Program-made: the position numbers and the translations under genes
Assembly (NCBI GenBank): GCA_022820725.1
Contig: JAJEFA010000017.1
Coordinates: 62,001 to 126,000 of the forward strand
Direction of reading: 5' to 3'
Origin: Candidatus Binatia bacterium
Lineage (GTDB): Bacteria; Desulfobacterota; Binatia; Bin18
Length of the DNA: 64,000 nucleotides
In this document: piece by piece, positions 16,021 through 24,133 of the stretch
Position numbering within the stretch: position 1 is the stretch's first letter
Layout of the letters: each line of letters starts with the position of its first letter
The notes under the pieces: generated by a model
Seen by the model: the letters and a program-made list of their open reading frames with translations, nothing else
What the model was told of the DNA's origin: nothing
Database searches by the model: none

Positions 16021-16851
16021 ATGCAGGGCACACTACGCAAGATGAAAACGCAGCCGGGGTCGCCCGTGGAATATCGCTTGCCAATCGGCGAGCAGGAGGT
16101 CGCCGTAAATTCCCTGCTGGGCAAAACCGTGCGCCTCAGTTTTTCCGGGGAGATTCACTGTGTTGCCTGTGGGCGCAAGACCAAGAAGAGTTTCAATCAG
16201 GGGTATTGCTATCCCTGCTTTCAGAGCCTTGCCCAGTGCGATATCTGCATCGTGAAACCCGAACTGTGCCATTACGAGCAGGGTACCTGTCGTGAGCCGG
16301 CCTGGGGCGAGGCCCACTGCATGCAGCCTCACTATGTCTACATCGCCAACTCATCGGGCCTGAAAGTCGGCATTACCCGCGGCAGTCAGATTCCCACCCG
16401 CTGGATGGATCAGGGCGCGGTCCAGGCCCTGCCGATTTTTCGGGTGCAGAGTCGCTATCAGGCCGGGCTGCTTGAGGTCATGTTCAAAGCGCACATAACC
16501 GATCGCACCAACTGGCAGCGCATGCTCAAGGGTACGCCCGAACTCGCGGATTTGGCGGCCAAACGGGACGAATTGCTCGGGCTGTGTCAGGCGGGGCTGC
16601 ACGACCACACGCAGGCCGCCGGGGAAGGCGCCCTGACGTTGCTTGAGGAGGCGGCCAGCCATTCGTTTACCTACCCCGTGCTGGAGTATCCCACCAAGGT
16701 CAGGTCGCGTAATTTTGAAAAGACGCCCGAGATCGAAGGCACGCTGCTGGGCATCAAGGGGCAGTATCTCATATTCGATACCGGCGTGCTGAACGTGCGC
16801 AAGTTCGGCGGGTATGCGGTGCGGTTCGAGTCGCCAGACTCTCCCGCCTGA
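16021..16851 (+). CDS. DUF2797 domain-containing zinc-binding protein
   Basis: This encodes 276 residues from an ATG behind AAAGGGAG. The N-terminal half has a dense cysteine set: IHCVACGRKTKKSFNQGYCYPCFQSLAQCDICIVKPELCHYEQGTCREP, likely binding zinc. The middle, HYVYIANSSGLKVGITRGSQIPTRWMDQGAVQALPIFRV, resembles a GIY-YIG-like strand arrangement. The order and spacing match DUF2797, a family of unknown function. It follows the SRA/HNH gene by 63 bases on the same strand. A nucleic-acid role together with that nuclease is possible, but not shown by the sequence. Confidence 0.85.
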   Translation: MQGTLRKMKTQPGSPVEYRLPIGEQEVAVNSLLGKTVRLSFSGEIHCVACGRKTKKSFNQGYCYPCFQSLAQCDICIVKPELCHYEQGTCREPAWGEAHCMQPHYVYIANSSGLKVGITRGSQIPTRWMDQGAVQALPIFRVQSRYQAGLLEVMFKAHITDRTNWQRMLKGTPELADLAAKRDELLGLCQAGLHDHTQAAGEGALTLLEEAASHSFTYPVLEYPTKVRSRNFEKTPEIEGTLLGIKGQYLIFDTGVLNVRKFGGYAVRFESPDSPA

Positions 16852-16867
16852 ACGGCCGTCCGGAGGA

Positions 16868-17404
16868 TTATTCTCCCAAGACCTGGATCCCGGCCTCGGC
16901 GCAGGAAATGTCTTGTTCGACCGACCCACCCCCGACGCCGATTCCTCCAACGACTTCGCCGTCGATGGTAATGGGCAGCCCGCCACCAACCACGGTTGCT
17001 CCCTCAAAATGGGACAAGCCCACTAACAGGGCCGGATTGTCTTTGATGGCGTTATAAAAATCAGCCGTGCCAAATCCGAATAGCGCGGTATACGCCTTGC
17101 GCTGACTGCCTTCGATGCCGAGGAGTGGAGCACCGTCCATACGGGCGAAAGCTTTCAGATTCCCGCCGTCATCAACAACCGCCACATTTTGCTTGACGCC
17201 GAGTTCTTTGGCGCGGGCGATCGCCGCTTCGACCATCCGCGCCGCCAGGGCATGGGTAATCGTTTTTTTGGTATAGGTTGTCTGCGCGCTCTGTTTTGCG
17301 TCTTCAGCACTGCCGACCGCAGGCGTCAGCGCGATGGAAGCGGAAACGGCAACACACAAGAGCAGAAAAAACCCTCCGGAAAAGATATTCCTGAGTTGAG
17401 TCAT
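16868..17404 (-). CDS. Exported GlcG/HbpS-like (DUF336) heme-binding family protein
   Basis: This encodes 178 residues from ATG 17404, preceded by AAGGTGAG; a longer frame to 17500 lacks a ribosome-binding site. Residues 1-~35 are a signal peptide (FFLLLCVAVSASIALTPAVGSAED). The mature domain matches GlcG/HbpS: AARMVEAAIARAKELGVKQNVAVVDDGGNLKAFARMDGAPLLGIEGSQRKAYTALFG, GLPITIDGEVVGGIGVGGGSVEQD and the C-terminal AEAGIQVL. HbpS binds heme and iron outside the cell; others are associated with diol or glycolate metabolism. It is 74 bases downstream of the MerA-like reductase on the same strand, so the two may form one redox-related unit. Confidence 0.85.
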   Translation of the reverse strand: MTQLRNIFSGGFFLLLCVAVSASIALTPAVGSAEDAKQSAQTTYTKKTITHALAARMVEAAIARAKELGVKQNVAVVDDGGNLKAFARMDGAPLLGIEGSQRKAYTALFGFGTADFYNAIKDNPALLVGLSHFEGATVVGGGLPITIDGEVVGGIGVGGGSVEQDISCAEAGIQVLGE

Positions 17405-17478
17405 GGGATGTCTCACCTTTCTTGTCGCCCGGCGCGTCTCGCACCGGTTTTGTATCCGACCATTATGAGCGAACCTTC

Positions 17479-18996
17479 CTAGCGCGTCCAGGCCAGCCAC
17501 TTGGTGAAGAGCGATTTGACCCGTGGGGTCAGCCGGGTGCGATTATAGGCGTCTGCGGCACGTTTTATGGCTTCGGCCTGGGTGGGGTAGGTATGAATGG
17601 TCCGGGCCAGGGTGCCGAGCCCCAGGCCGCCGACCATGGCCAGGGTCAGCTCCGAGATCATTTCGCCGGCGTGCCGGGTCACAATCGTGGCGCCCAGAAT
17701 GGTATCCGTGCCGACCCTGGTATGGATTTTCACAAAACCGTCGGTGTCGCTTTCGAGCACGGCCCGGTCAACCTGTTCCATCTCCTGGTGAAAGGTCTGG
17801 ATGGCAATGCCCTGTTTTTCCGCCTCATGTTCATACAGGCCGACATGGGCGATTTCAGGGTCGGTATAGGTGCACCACGGCACGGTTAAGGCGCTCGCTT
17901 TGGCTCGTCCGACGAACAGGGTGTTCTGGATCACGATGCGGGCCAAGGCGTCCGCCATATGGGTGAACTTATACGGCGAGCAAATATCACCTGCGGCATA
18001 AATGCGCGGGTTGGTCGTCTGGAGGCGGTCATCGACCTTCACTCCCTGTTTGGTATCAAACTCCACGTCGACGGCCTCCAGGTTCATCCCTTCAACGTTG
18101 GGAGCGCGACCCACTCCGAGCAGGACGGCATCCACGCGGACCTCCTCTCGCTGCCCGTCTTTTTCAAGGTGCAGCACTTTATCCTGACCATCACGCTCCA
18201 CCCCGGTGATCTGACAGCCGAGCACGAGCGAGACCCCGTCCCGAATCAGTGCGGACTGAATCAGGGCCGCGGCGTCCTTATCCTCGCGGATGAGGATTTG
18301 GGGCATCACTTCCAGGAGGGTGACCTGCGACCCGAAGCGGGCAAACGCCTGCGCCATTTCACAGCCGATCGGACCGGCGCCGATGATGGCCAGCCGTTTG
18401 GGCAGTTCGGTCAGGGAAAAGACGGTTTCGTTGGTCAGATAACCCGCTTCCGCCAGACCGGGAATGGGCAGGGGCATGGCCCGGGCGCCCGTGGCAATAA
18501 CCGCCCGACGGAAACGCAGGTGCCGGCCGTCGACCTCCACGCTGTCCGAATCCACAAAACGCCCCTCGCCCAAAAAGACATCCACACCAAGTTCGTCCCG
18601 ATAGCGCTGTGCCGAGTCATGCGGGCTGATTTCCGAGCGGAGCCGGCGCATCCGCTCCATGACCGCCGGAAAATTCACTTGAGTTCCGGGAGGCACCTCG
18701 ACTCCGTACTGACCCGCGTCCCGGACATCCGCAACGGCTCGGGCCGCTCGGAGCAGGGCTTTGGACGGCACGCAGCCCACGTTCAAGCAGTCGCCGCCCA
18801 AATGCTCCCGTTCCACCAGGGCCACCCTGGCCCCAAGACCGGCCGCACCGGCTGCCGTAATCAGGCCGGCCGTGCCTCCACCCAGGACGACCAGATTGTA
18901 ACTCGGGGCGGGCTCCGGGTTCGTCCAGTCACGGGGATGGACGTTGGCAACAAGGGTCTGGTTATACGCGTCTTCAGGTAGTGCGATGGTCGTCAT
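17479..18996 (-). CDS. Mercuric-reductase-like FAD-dependent disulfide oxidoreductase
   Basis: This encodes 505 residues from an ATG behind AGGAGGACCC. It is a class I pyridine-nucleotide disulfide oxidoreductase: FAD-binding VVLGGGTAGLITAAGAAGLGA at ~36, redox-active GGDCLNVGCVPSK at ~70, NAD(P)-binding IIGAGPIGCEMAQAFARFGSQVTL at ~205, the second FAD motif RIYAAGDICS at ~325, and the dimer-interface HTYPTQAEAIKR near the C-terminus with the catalytic His-Glu. It lacks the N-terminal metal-binding domain and the C-terminal vicinal Cys pair of true mercuric reductase, so mercury reduction is unlikely. It may reduce a low-molecular disulfide or a quinone. An N-terminal extension of ~30 residues precedes the FAD domain. 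Confidence 0.88.
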   Translation of the reverse strand: MTTIALPEDAYNQTLVANVHPRDWTNPEPAPSYNLVVLGGGTAGLITAAGAAGLGARVALVEREHLGGDCLNVGCVPSKALLRAARAVADVRDAGQYGVEVPPGTQVNFPAVMERMRRLRSEISPHDSAQRYRDELGVDVFLGEGRFVDSDSVEVDGRHLRFRRAVIATGARAMPLPIPGLAEAGYLTNETVFSLTELPKRLAIIGAGPIGCEMAQAFARFGSQVTLLEVMPQILIREDKDAAALIQSALIRDGVSLVLGCQITGVERDGQDKVLHLEKDGQREEVRVDAVLLGVGRAPNVEGMNLEAVDVEFDTKQGVKVDDRLQTTNPRIYAAGDICSPYKFTHMADALARIVIQNTLFVGRAKASALTVPWCTYTDPEIAHVGLYEHEAEKQGIAIQTFHQEMEQVDRAVLESDTDGFVKIHTRVGTDTILGATIVTRHAGEMISELTLAMVGGLGLGTLARTIHTYPTQAEAIKRAADAYNRTRLTPRVKSLFTKWLAWTR

Positions 18997-19418
18997 GCGG
19001 GTCCTCCTGCTGTGTTCCGGGCTCCTAAGAACAGGGTACGCGGGATAGTCCGGTTTACAAGGAGGGGAGGGTAGCGAAAGGGCCCCTCCCGATAGCGGAC
19101 GCAGCCTCTGACTGTCCCCTCTCGGGAGGGGTGCTGCATATTGTGGCGTGAGCCTTCCGGGACCGGTCCGGCGGCCACCGCTTCGGGCCGCTCGCCCTCC
19201 CGCTGCCTGGGAGAGCGGCCATCTTGGCCGCTTGCGGGCTGGAAGCCCGCACTCCTGGTCCCCTGTCGCAGGCAGGCACGGCGCAGGGGAGCGGGGGGCC
19301 GCCGAATGTAATTTGCATCACACGTCTCGGGAGGCGATAGAAGCGGCGCGAATAAAAGAAATACCTTGCGCCAAGACAAGCCGAGCTTATAGGATGGGCG
19401 GACGCTCAGGAGGGGAGT
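18997..19418. repeat. Divergent intergenic region filled by repeats
   Basis: The stretch holds hairpin-forming GGGCCCCTCCCG / CCTCTCGGGAGG elements near 19080-19130, a second copy of the long element at 19207-19304 (compare 14832-14930) and GCATCACACGTC at 19315-19326. The promoters for the divergent flanking genes must lie at the edges; I could not pick out a clear -35/-10 pair. No coding capacity is evident. Confidence 0.65.
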
Positions 19419-20597
19419 ATGGCCCACACAGCGGATATCGTGATTATCGGTGCGGGTGTGACGGGATCGAGCATTGCCTTCAATCTCGCCACCCGGGGTA
19501 TCACCAACGTCGTCGTCCTGGAGAAAAATTTTATCGCCTCCGGGGCAACCGGCAAAAGCTCGGCCTGCATTCGCCAACACTATTCAACCGAGGTGACCGC
19601 GCGCATGGTGCGGCGCAGCCTGGACGTGTTTGAAAACTTCGGTGACGTGGTCGGCGGGTCGGCCGGTTTTACGCGAACGGGCTATCTGATGGGCGTCCCG
19701 GAGCAGGACCTCGACGCGCTCAAAAAGGTCGTAGCCATGCAGCGCCGCGTCGGGATCAACACCCGCTTTATCTCTCCCGAAGAAATCCGCGAAATCGAAC
19801 CGCGCACACGCGTGGAAGACCTGGCCGGCGGGGCCTGGGAGCCGGACTCCGGCTACGCCGACCCGTCCGACACCACCTCGTCCTTTATCCGACGGGCGCG
19901 AGAGCTGGGCGTACAGATCTATCAGGGGACCGAGGTTACCGGCATCCAACTGGTGGGCGGGGCGGTGGCCGAGGTGGTCACCAACAAGGGACGCTTTTCC
20001 ACGCCCACGGTCATTGACGCGGCCGGCGCCTGGGGCGATCGTATTGCGGCCATGGTGGAGGTGGCGATTCCTCTGACCGTGTGCCGCCACAATATCTGTT
20101 TTGTCAAACGACCGGCCGAGGCCGCGGACCGGCATCCCCTGTTTTACGACTTCGTCAGCCAGGTCTACACGCGGCCCGAGGGCGCGGACCTGACCCTGGT
20201 CGGCTCGCTCGATCCGATTGAACTCAACGACCGGGTCGATCCCGACCACTACGACCACGGCGTCAGCTACGACAGAACGGTTGAGATGACGGGCCATGTC
20301 ACCCATCGCTTTCCCCGCTTTGAGACCGGCTATTTCCACAGCGGCTACTCGGGCTTTTTTGATGTCATGCCCGACTGGCATCCCATTCTGGACGCCGTGC
20401 CGGGGATTGGCGGCATGTATATGGCTGTCGGATTCAGCGGCCACGGCTTCAAGCTGGCCCCGGCGGTGGGCGAGATGATGGCCGAGTTGATTCTCAACGG
20501 CAAGCAGCCGGGCGCGGATATCGACGCCTTTCGCTTTACCCGTTTTGCGGAAAAACAACCCATCCGGGGCATGTACGATGAGGGCCTGATGGGCTAA
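19419..20597 (+). CDS. FAD-dependent oxidoreductase (DAO / sarcosine oxidase beta-like)
   Basis: This encodes 392 residues from an ATG behind CAGGAGGGGAG. It opens with a dinucleotide-binding motif, DIVIIGAGVTGSSIAFNLATRGI, followed by ASGATGKSSACIRQHYSTE, typical of the D-amino-acid/sarcosine oxidase (DAO) fold. Further markers are VIDAAGAWGDRIA and the C-terminal PGIGGMYMAVGFSGHGFKLAPAVGEMMAELI, which contacts FAD. Such enzymes oxidise secondary or tertiary amines, releasing an aldehyde or imine. It starts a plus-strand unit with a Rieske oxygenase 20 bases downstream and a NicX-like gene, suggesting amine or N-heterocycle breakdown. Confidence 0.88.
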   Translation: MAHTADIVIIGAGVTGSSIAFNLATRGITNVVVLEKNFIASGATGKSSACIRQHYSTEVTARMVRRSLDVFENFGDVVGGSAGFTRTGYLMGVPEQDLDALKKVVAMQRRVGINTRFISPEEIREIEPRTRVEDLAGGAWEPDSGYADPSDTTSSFIRRARELGVQIYQGTEVTGIQLVGGAVAEVVTNKGRFSTPTVIDAAGAWGDRIAAMVEVAIPLTVCRHNICFVKRPAEAADRHPLFYDFVSQVYTRPEGADLTLVGSLDPIELNDRVDPDHYDHGVSYDRTVEMTGHVTHRFPRFETGYFHSGYSGFFDVMPDWHPILDAVPGIGGMYMAVGFSGHGFKLAPAVGEMMAELILNGKQPGADIDAFRFTRFAEKQPIRGMYDEGLMG

Positions 20598-20617
20598 CAG
20601 AGACCCAGGAGGGAAGC

Positions 20618-21772
20618 ATGACACAATTACCCCAGGAAGCCGCCCGGACACAGCTACCGCTCTCCCAGGCGCGGCATATGCCAGCGCATTTTTACACCTC
20701 GCCCGAGATTTATGAACGCGAGAAAGAACGCATCTTTCAAAAAGAATGGCTGTGCATGGGCCGGGTCGAAGAGCTGGACCAGCCGGGCAGTTATCTGACC
20801 TTTCGGGTGGCGGGCGAACCGGTTGTCATTTGTAAGGACCGCCAGGGAGAGATTCGGGCCTTTTCCAATGTGTGCCGTCACCGGGGGACGCAGATCGCGT
20901 TCGGCGAGCCCGACAACGGGACCCCGTTTGGCAAAGGCTGTGACAAGGCATTGTCGTGTCCCTACCACGGCTGGACGTATGACCTGGACGGCCGGCTGCT
21001 CAACGCGCCCCACTCCGCGGAAATGGAGGGCTTTGATACCAAGGATTTCGGCCTGATTCCCTTGCGGGTCGATACCTGGGCGGGCTTTCTGTTTATCAAC
21101 TTCGATCCCGCAGCGCCGAGCCTGATGGACGTCCTGAACGAGATGGACTTTCCCCGGACCTATCAGCCCTACCGCTATGAGGACTTTCGCCTGGCGAGCA
21201 AGTTCTCGTTCGAGTTGGATTGTAACTGGAAGTTCGTGAACGAAAACCTGACCGATATCTACCATATTGCCGTGCTCCACGTGAACACTTTCGGCCCCTG
21301 GCAGCCGCTGGAGTCCTACGAGTTCCGGCCCGTACGGGGTGGCTATCACGGCTATTTCAAGGGTAAGACCCTGGCCCCGAACGGCGACTCCTTATTCGGG
21401 ACGATTCCCTGGATTTCGGGCAAGCTGGCCGAGGGCGGCTATTCCAGCCATCTGCGGCCGAACATCCCCTGGTTTCCACGCCACGACTTTCTGTGCTTTA
21501 TGTCGGTCTGGCCGGGCGAGAGCGTTGATAAAACGGTCGGCGTTTCGTATCAGCTCTTTCCCAAGCAGCATTTTGAGCTGCCCGATTTTCGGAAAAAGGT
21601 AGCGATCTATGATGACTTTCTCAAGGAATTCCTGGCCGAAGACATCTTGATGATCAAGTCGCTCCAGCAGGGCATGGACTCCAAGTATTTCAAACCCGGA
21701 CCCATGTCCCGGTTTGAGGTCGCTATTCACAGTATCGCCAACTACTACCTCGAACGCCTGGAGGCCGAGTAA
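20618..21772 (+). CDS. Rieske non-heme iron oxygenase, alpha subunit type
   Basis: This encodes 384 residues from an ATG behind GGAGGGAAGC. The Rieske [2Fe-2S] ligands are Cys86/His88 (CRHRG) and Cys114/His117 (CPYHGW). The catalytic domain carries NENLTDIYHIAVLH, with Asp213, His216 and His221, and a downstream Asp in AEDILMIKSLQQG as third iron ligand. This is a ring-hydroxylating or N/O-demethylating oxygenase that needs a reductase; none is encoded next to it. It sits between the DAO-type oxidase and a NicX-like gene. The same Rieske/NicX pairing recurs at 36.9-39.3 kb. Confidence 0.92.
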   Translation: MTQLPQEAARTQLPLSQARHMPAHFYTSPEIYEREKERIFQKEWLCMGRVEELDQPGSYLTFRVAGEPVVICKDRQGEIRAFSNVCRHRGTQIAFGEPDNGTPFGKGCDKALSCPYHGWTYDLDGRLLNAPHSAEMEGFDTKDFGLIPLRVDTWAGFLFINFDPAAPSLMDVLNEMDFPRTYQPYRYEDFRLASKFSFELDCNWKFVNENLTDIYHIAVLHVNTFGPWQPLESYEFRPVRGGYHGYFKGKTLAPNGDSLFGTIPWISGKLAEGGYSSHLRPNIPWFPRHDFLCFMSVWPGESVDKTVGVSYQLFPKQHFELPDFRKKVAIYDDFLKEFLAEDILMIKSLQQGMDSKYFKPGPMSRFEVAIHSIANYYLERLEAE

Positions 21773-21773
21773 T

Positions 21774-21837
21774 CTGGGAGTGCGGGCTTCCGGCCCGCAA
21801 GAGAAAAAGACGGCGGGCAAGATGCCCGTGCTCCCAG
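21774..21837. repeat. Short palindromic repeat between Rieske and NicX-like genes
   Basis: The element starts CTGGGAG and ends CTCCCAG, with internal GCGGGCTTCCGGCCCGC (17 bases) forming a strong hairpin. It is related, in inverted sense, to the elements at 14832, 19207 and 57421 (shared GGGAGTGCGGGCTTCC). It directly precedes the ribosome-binding site of the next gene. Confidence 0.65.
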
Positions 21838-21861
21838 AAAGAAACACAGGAGGGTAGCAGA

Positions 21862-22899
21862 GTGATTACCAATCTCGGACCGGAACTCACCCAAGCCGCG
21901 GACGCCATGATCCGCGAGGTCCTGCTGGTACAGTCGGGCGAGACTGTGCTGATCACTGCCGACACGGCTTCGGATATGCGTACGGTTGAGGCCATCCAAA
22001 ACGCGGCCCGTAATCTGGATACGCCGGTGGCCCTGCTTATTGCTCCGCAACTTCCCTTTCAGGGCGCGCTGGGCGACCCTTATATCTCCGATCCGGTCCG
22101 GGCCGCGGTGACGAATTGCGACGTATGGATAGACCTGGCCTTCCCCTATATGGCCGGCTCGCACGCCTTTGACGCGGCCATGCAGAATAAGCGCACCCGC
22201 TATTATCTGGCCGCGGGTCTGAACGCCGAGTCTACGGTCCGGCTGTTTGGCAAGGTCAATCTCGACCGCCTGTTCGCCGTCACTGCTGCCTTTGACGCCC
22301 TGCTGATGGAGAAACAGGGTGCTCGAGGCCGGATTACCAACCCGGTCGGCACGGACGTCAGCTTCACCCTTGGTGAGCCCATGGCCATGGGCACGGGCCG
22401 CGCCAACGGGCCGGGTGCCCTGTTTGTCCCCGGCACGGTCATGATCATGCCCAAGGAGGACTCGGTCAAAGGCGTGGTGAAGTTCGATACCGTCTTCCAC
22501 GAGTACTACACTCCGCTGGAAGAGCCGATCAGCCTGACCATAGACGGGACCGTGCAGGACGTGTCGGGCGGTGTGGCCGAGGGCACCGTGTTGGAGCGCT
22601 CGTTGCGGCGGGCCAGCGGCGAGGGGCTGGGTTATATCATTCACTTCACCTGCGGCATCCATCCTGCCGCGCGCTACACGGGCCACTGTTTTCTTGAGGA
22701 CCAGCGCGTCCCGGGCTATAACGCGGTCGGTCTGGGCCTGCCGTTCTGGATGCCCGGCGGCGGCGAGAACCATCCCGACGCCGTGCTGTCAAAGCAATCG
22801 CTCTGGCTCGACGGCGAGCAGATTGTCAAAGACGGCACCATTGTCGGCCCCCCCGACTTGGCGGAACTCGCTCAGGACCTGCAACCGCTGTACCGCTAA
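21862..22899 (+). CDS. NicX/M29-fold metalloenzyme, paralog 1 (divergent)
   Basis: This encodes 345 residues from a GTG behind CAGGAGGG. Such proteins are often auto-annotated 'leucyl aminopeptidase' because of the M29-like fold, but the pattern aligns with 2,5-dihydroxypyridine 5,6-dioxygenase (NicX). His261 (YIIHFTCG) and His304-x-Asp306 (NHPDA) fall where NicX has its iron ligands His265, His318 and Asp320. Other family pieces are RITNPVGTDVSFTLG and SLWLDGEQIVKDGTI. It diverges most among the three paralogs in the window, so it may use another substrate. It closes the DAO-Rieske-NicX unit and is followed by two hairpins. Confidence 0.78.
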   Translation: MITNLGPELTQAADAMIREVLLVQSGETVLITADTASDMRTVEAIQNAARNLDTPVALLIAPQLPFQGALGDPYISDPVRAAVTNCDVWIDLAFPYMAGSHAFDAAMQNKRTRYYLAAGLNAESTVRLFGKVNLDRLFAVTAAFDALLMEKQGARGRITNPVGTDVSFTLGEPMAMGTGRANGPGALFVPGTVMIMPKEDSVKGVVKFDTVFHEYYTPLEEPISLTIDGTVQDVSGGVAEGTVLERSLRRASGEGLGYIIHFTCGIHPAARYTGHCFLEDQRVPGYNAVGLGLPFWMPGGGENHPDAVLSKQSLWLDGEQIVKDGTIVGPPDLAELAQDLQPLYR

Positions 22900-22900
22900 A

Positions 22901-22967
22901 CTTCCCTCCGAGGAGGGAAAGAGGAAACGTGTCAACATCTACCTGCTGTTGAAGGACACGTTTCCTC
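22901..22967 (+). terminator. Tandem hairpins ending the DAO-Rieske-NicX unit
   Basis: A tight hairpin, CTTCCCTCC/GGAGGGAA, at 22901-22919 is followed by a perfect 13-pair stem, GAGGAAACGTGTC (22921-22933) with GACACGTTTCCTC (22955-22967), and then TTTG. Position just after a stop codon supports termination. The second stem and its loop closely resemble one after the next NicX-like gene at 38027-38073. Confidence 0.7.
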
Positions 22968-22998
22968 TTTGTGCCGCGTAGCGGCGGGGTGGGTACCC

Positions 22999-23373
22999 CT
23001 ACGGCGTGGGCGTGAGTTCGTACTCGCGTACAAGCGTGTCGGCCGGCAGATTCCATTCTGCGGCTAAGGCCCGGATCATCGGGAGAGTCAGTGGACGGTG
23101 ACGGTTGAGCACCTCCGAGGCGTGCGGTTGAGATCCGATCAATGCGGCGAAGTCCTTTTGCCGGAAACCGCGGGACTCCATGACATGCTTGATTGCCGAG
23201 ATCGGGTCTGGTGCTTCTATCGGCCAATGCTCGGCTTCGTAAGCCTCTACGAGGGTCACGAGAACGTCGAGCTTGTCGCCCTGCGGCGTGTCCGGCGCGG
23301 TGCCCATCAGGCTGTCAATTGCGGCTAACGCCGCGTCGTAGTCGGCTTCATTCTTGATTGGTTTGACGTTCAT
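22999..23373 (-). CDS. higA: HigA-type antitoxin (Xre HTH)
   Basis: This encodes 124 residues from an ATG behind AGGAGTTTGAT. The N-terminal half is acidic and helical (EADYDAALAAIDSLMG, VLVTLVEAYEAEHWPIEAPDPISAIKHVMES), as in the HigA2 group. The C-terminal half is an Xre-like HTH: GFRQKDFAALIGSQPHASEVLNRHRPLTLPMIRALAAEWNLPADTLV. It neutralises the HigB toxin encoded nine bases upstream and should autorepress the pair. The order toxin-then-antitoxin is typical of higBA. Confidence 0.9.
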   Translation of the reverse strand: MNVKPIKNEADYDAALAAIDSLMGTAPDTPQGDKLDVLVTLVEAYEAEHWPIEAPDPISAIKHVMESRGFRQKDFAALIGSQPHASEVLNRHRPLTLPMIRALAAEWNLPADTLVREYELTPTP

Positions 23374-23382
23374 ATCAAACTC

Positions 23383-23688
23383 CTAAACTTTAGACACATC
23401 GATCGTATCGTATTCGGCATGCGTTCCCACGAAACGCACGAATCCGATCTGGTTCGCATAGTCGAATCGGACGATAAGTCGGTATCTGTTCCCACCGATG
23501 TTGAATACAACCCGGTCATTGCCGACGATGCTGGCATTTGCGTAAACAGCCTTTACGTCGGCTGGCGAGGACCACTCGGCCTTCGTCGCTATCGCGTGCC
23601 ACGCCTTCAATGGTTGTTCTGCCCTACGTTCCTTTTCCCAATATGTGCGGAGCGTACGCTTCGCGATGATCCGCATGGGGGCAATCAT
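23383..23688 (-). CDS. higB: HigB-type mRNA interferase toxin
   Basis: This encodes 101 residues, with a possible alternative ATG four codons in that gives the more familiar MRIIAKRTLRTYW start. It contains the RelE/HigB fold markers: ALRTYW-like helix, KAWHAIATKAEWSSPADVKAVYANAS, and NRVVFNIGGNRYRLIVRFDYANQIGFVRFVGTHAEYDTIDV with the basic and His residues of the ribosome-dependent RNase site. It is paired with the adjacent HigA antitoxin. It lies beside a MITE-like element at 23776-23960, consistent with a mobile or accessory insertion between catabolic genes. Confidence 0.9.
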   Translation of the reverse strand: MIAPMRIIAKRTLRTYWEKERRAEQPLKAWHAIATKAEWSSPADVKAVYANASIVGNDRVVFNIGGNRYRLIVRFDYANQIGFVRFVGTHAEYDTIDVSKV

Positions 23689-23775
23689 AAATATCCCTGG
23701 GCGGGATGTCTAGGGACAATTCCGAACAAAGATATATCGAGTTTGAAGACGCTGGCCAGCCCTGCGGACCGCCCC

Positions 23776-23960
23776 TCCGAGACGTGTGATGCGAGAAGGA
23801 ACCCACCCCGGCCTTCGGCCACCCCTCCGAGGAGGGGAGCAGCCCACATCCCCTCTTGGGAGTGGTGCCGCGCTAGCGGCGGGGTGGGTTTGCCCCGGCC
23901 TGGCAGACCTCTGCGTCTGGTGAGCGTTGGTTCCTGGGAATGTGCATCACACGTCCGAGG
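23776..23960. mobile_element. MITE-like element with GACGTGTGATGC inverted ends
   Basis: GACGTGTGATGC at 23781-23792 is the exact inverse complement of GCATCACACGTC at 23944-23955. Homology of the ends extends outward (CTCCGA / TCCGAGGAG) and inward (GGAACC / GGTTCC), enclosing about 185 bases with no gene. Single ends of the same type are at 10382, 14943 and 19315. The inside holds smaller palindromes (CCCCTCCGAGGAGGGG). A nonautonomous element moved by a transposase elsewhere fits best; the rest of 23689-24133 shows nothing else. Confidence 0.6.
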
Positions 23961-24133
23961 AGGGGAGTAGTGCCCATCACCAGTATTTCTGAGAAAGAAC
24001 GCCGGACCGTCCCGCTGCAAGGCAAGCTGGACCATATGGTTTAACGTCTTTTTCCCTTGACCGGGTTCGGCTGTGCGCGCTAACGTCCATCCAGGCGCTT
24101 TCCGAGCTCACGCCGAAATAACAGGGGAGGCGG

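Noticed and set aside
17959..18981. 340-codon plus-strand frame across the MerA-like gene
   Set aside because: It is antisense to a well-conserved disulfide reductase with all FAD and NAD motifs, and encodes no recognisable protein.
17479..18996. True mercuric reductase (merA)
   Set aside because: The N-terminal heavy-metal domain and the C-terminal vicinal cysteines are missing, and no mer regulator or transporter genes are nearby.
21745..22773. 342-codon minus-strand frame across NicX-like paralog 1
   Set aside because: It is a GC-driven shadow; the plus-strand frame has a ribosome-binding site and the metal triad.
21862..22899. Leucyl aminopeptidase (M29) annotation for the NicX-like proteins
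   Set aside because: The His/His-x-Asp spacing follows NicX, and the two other paralogs match NicX length and ligand positions almost exactly.
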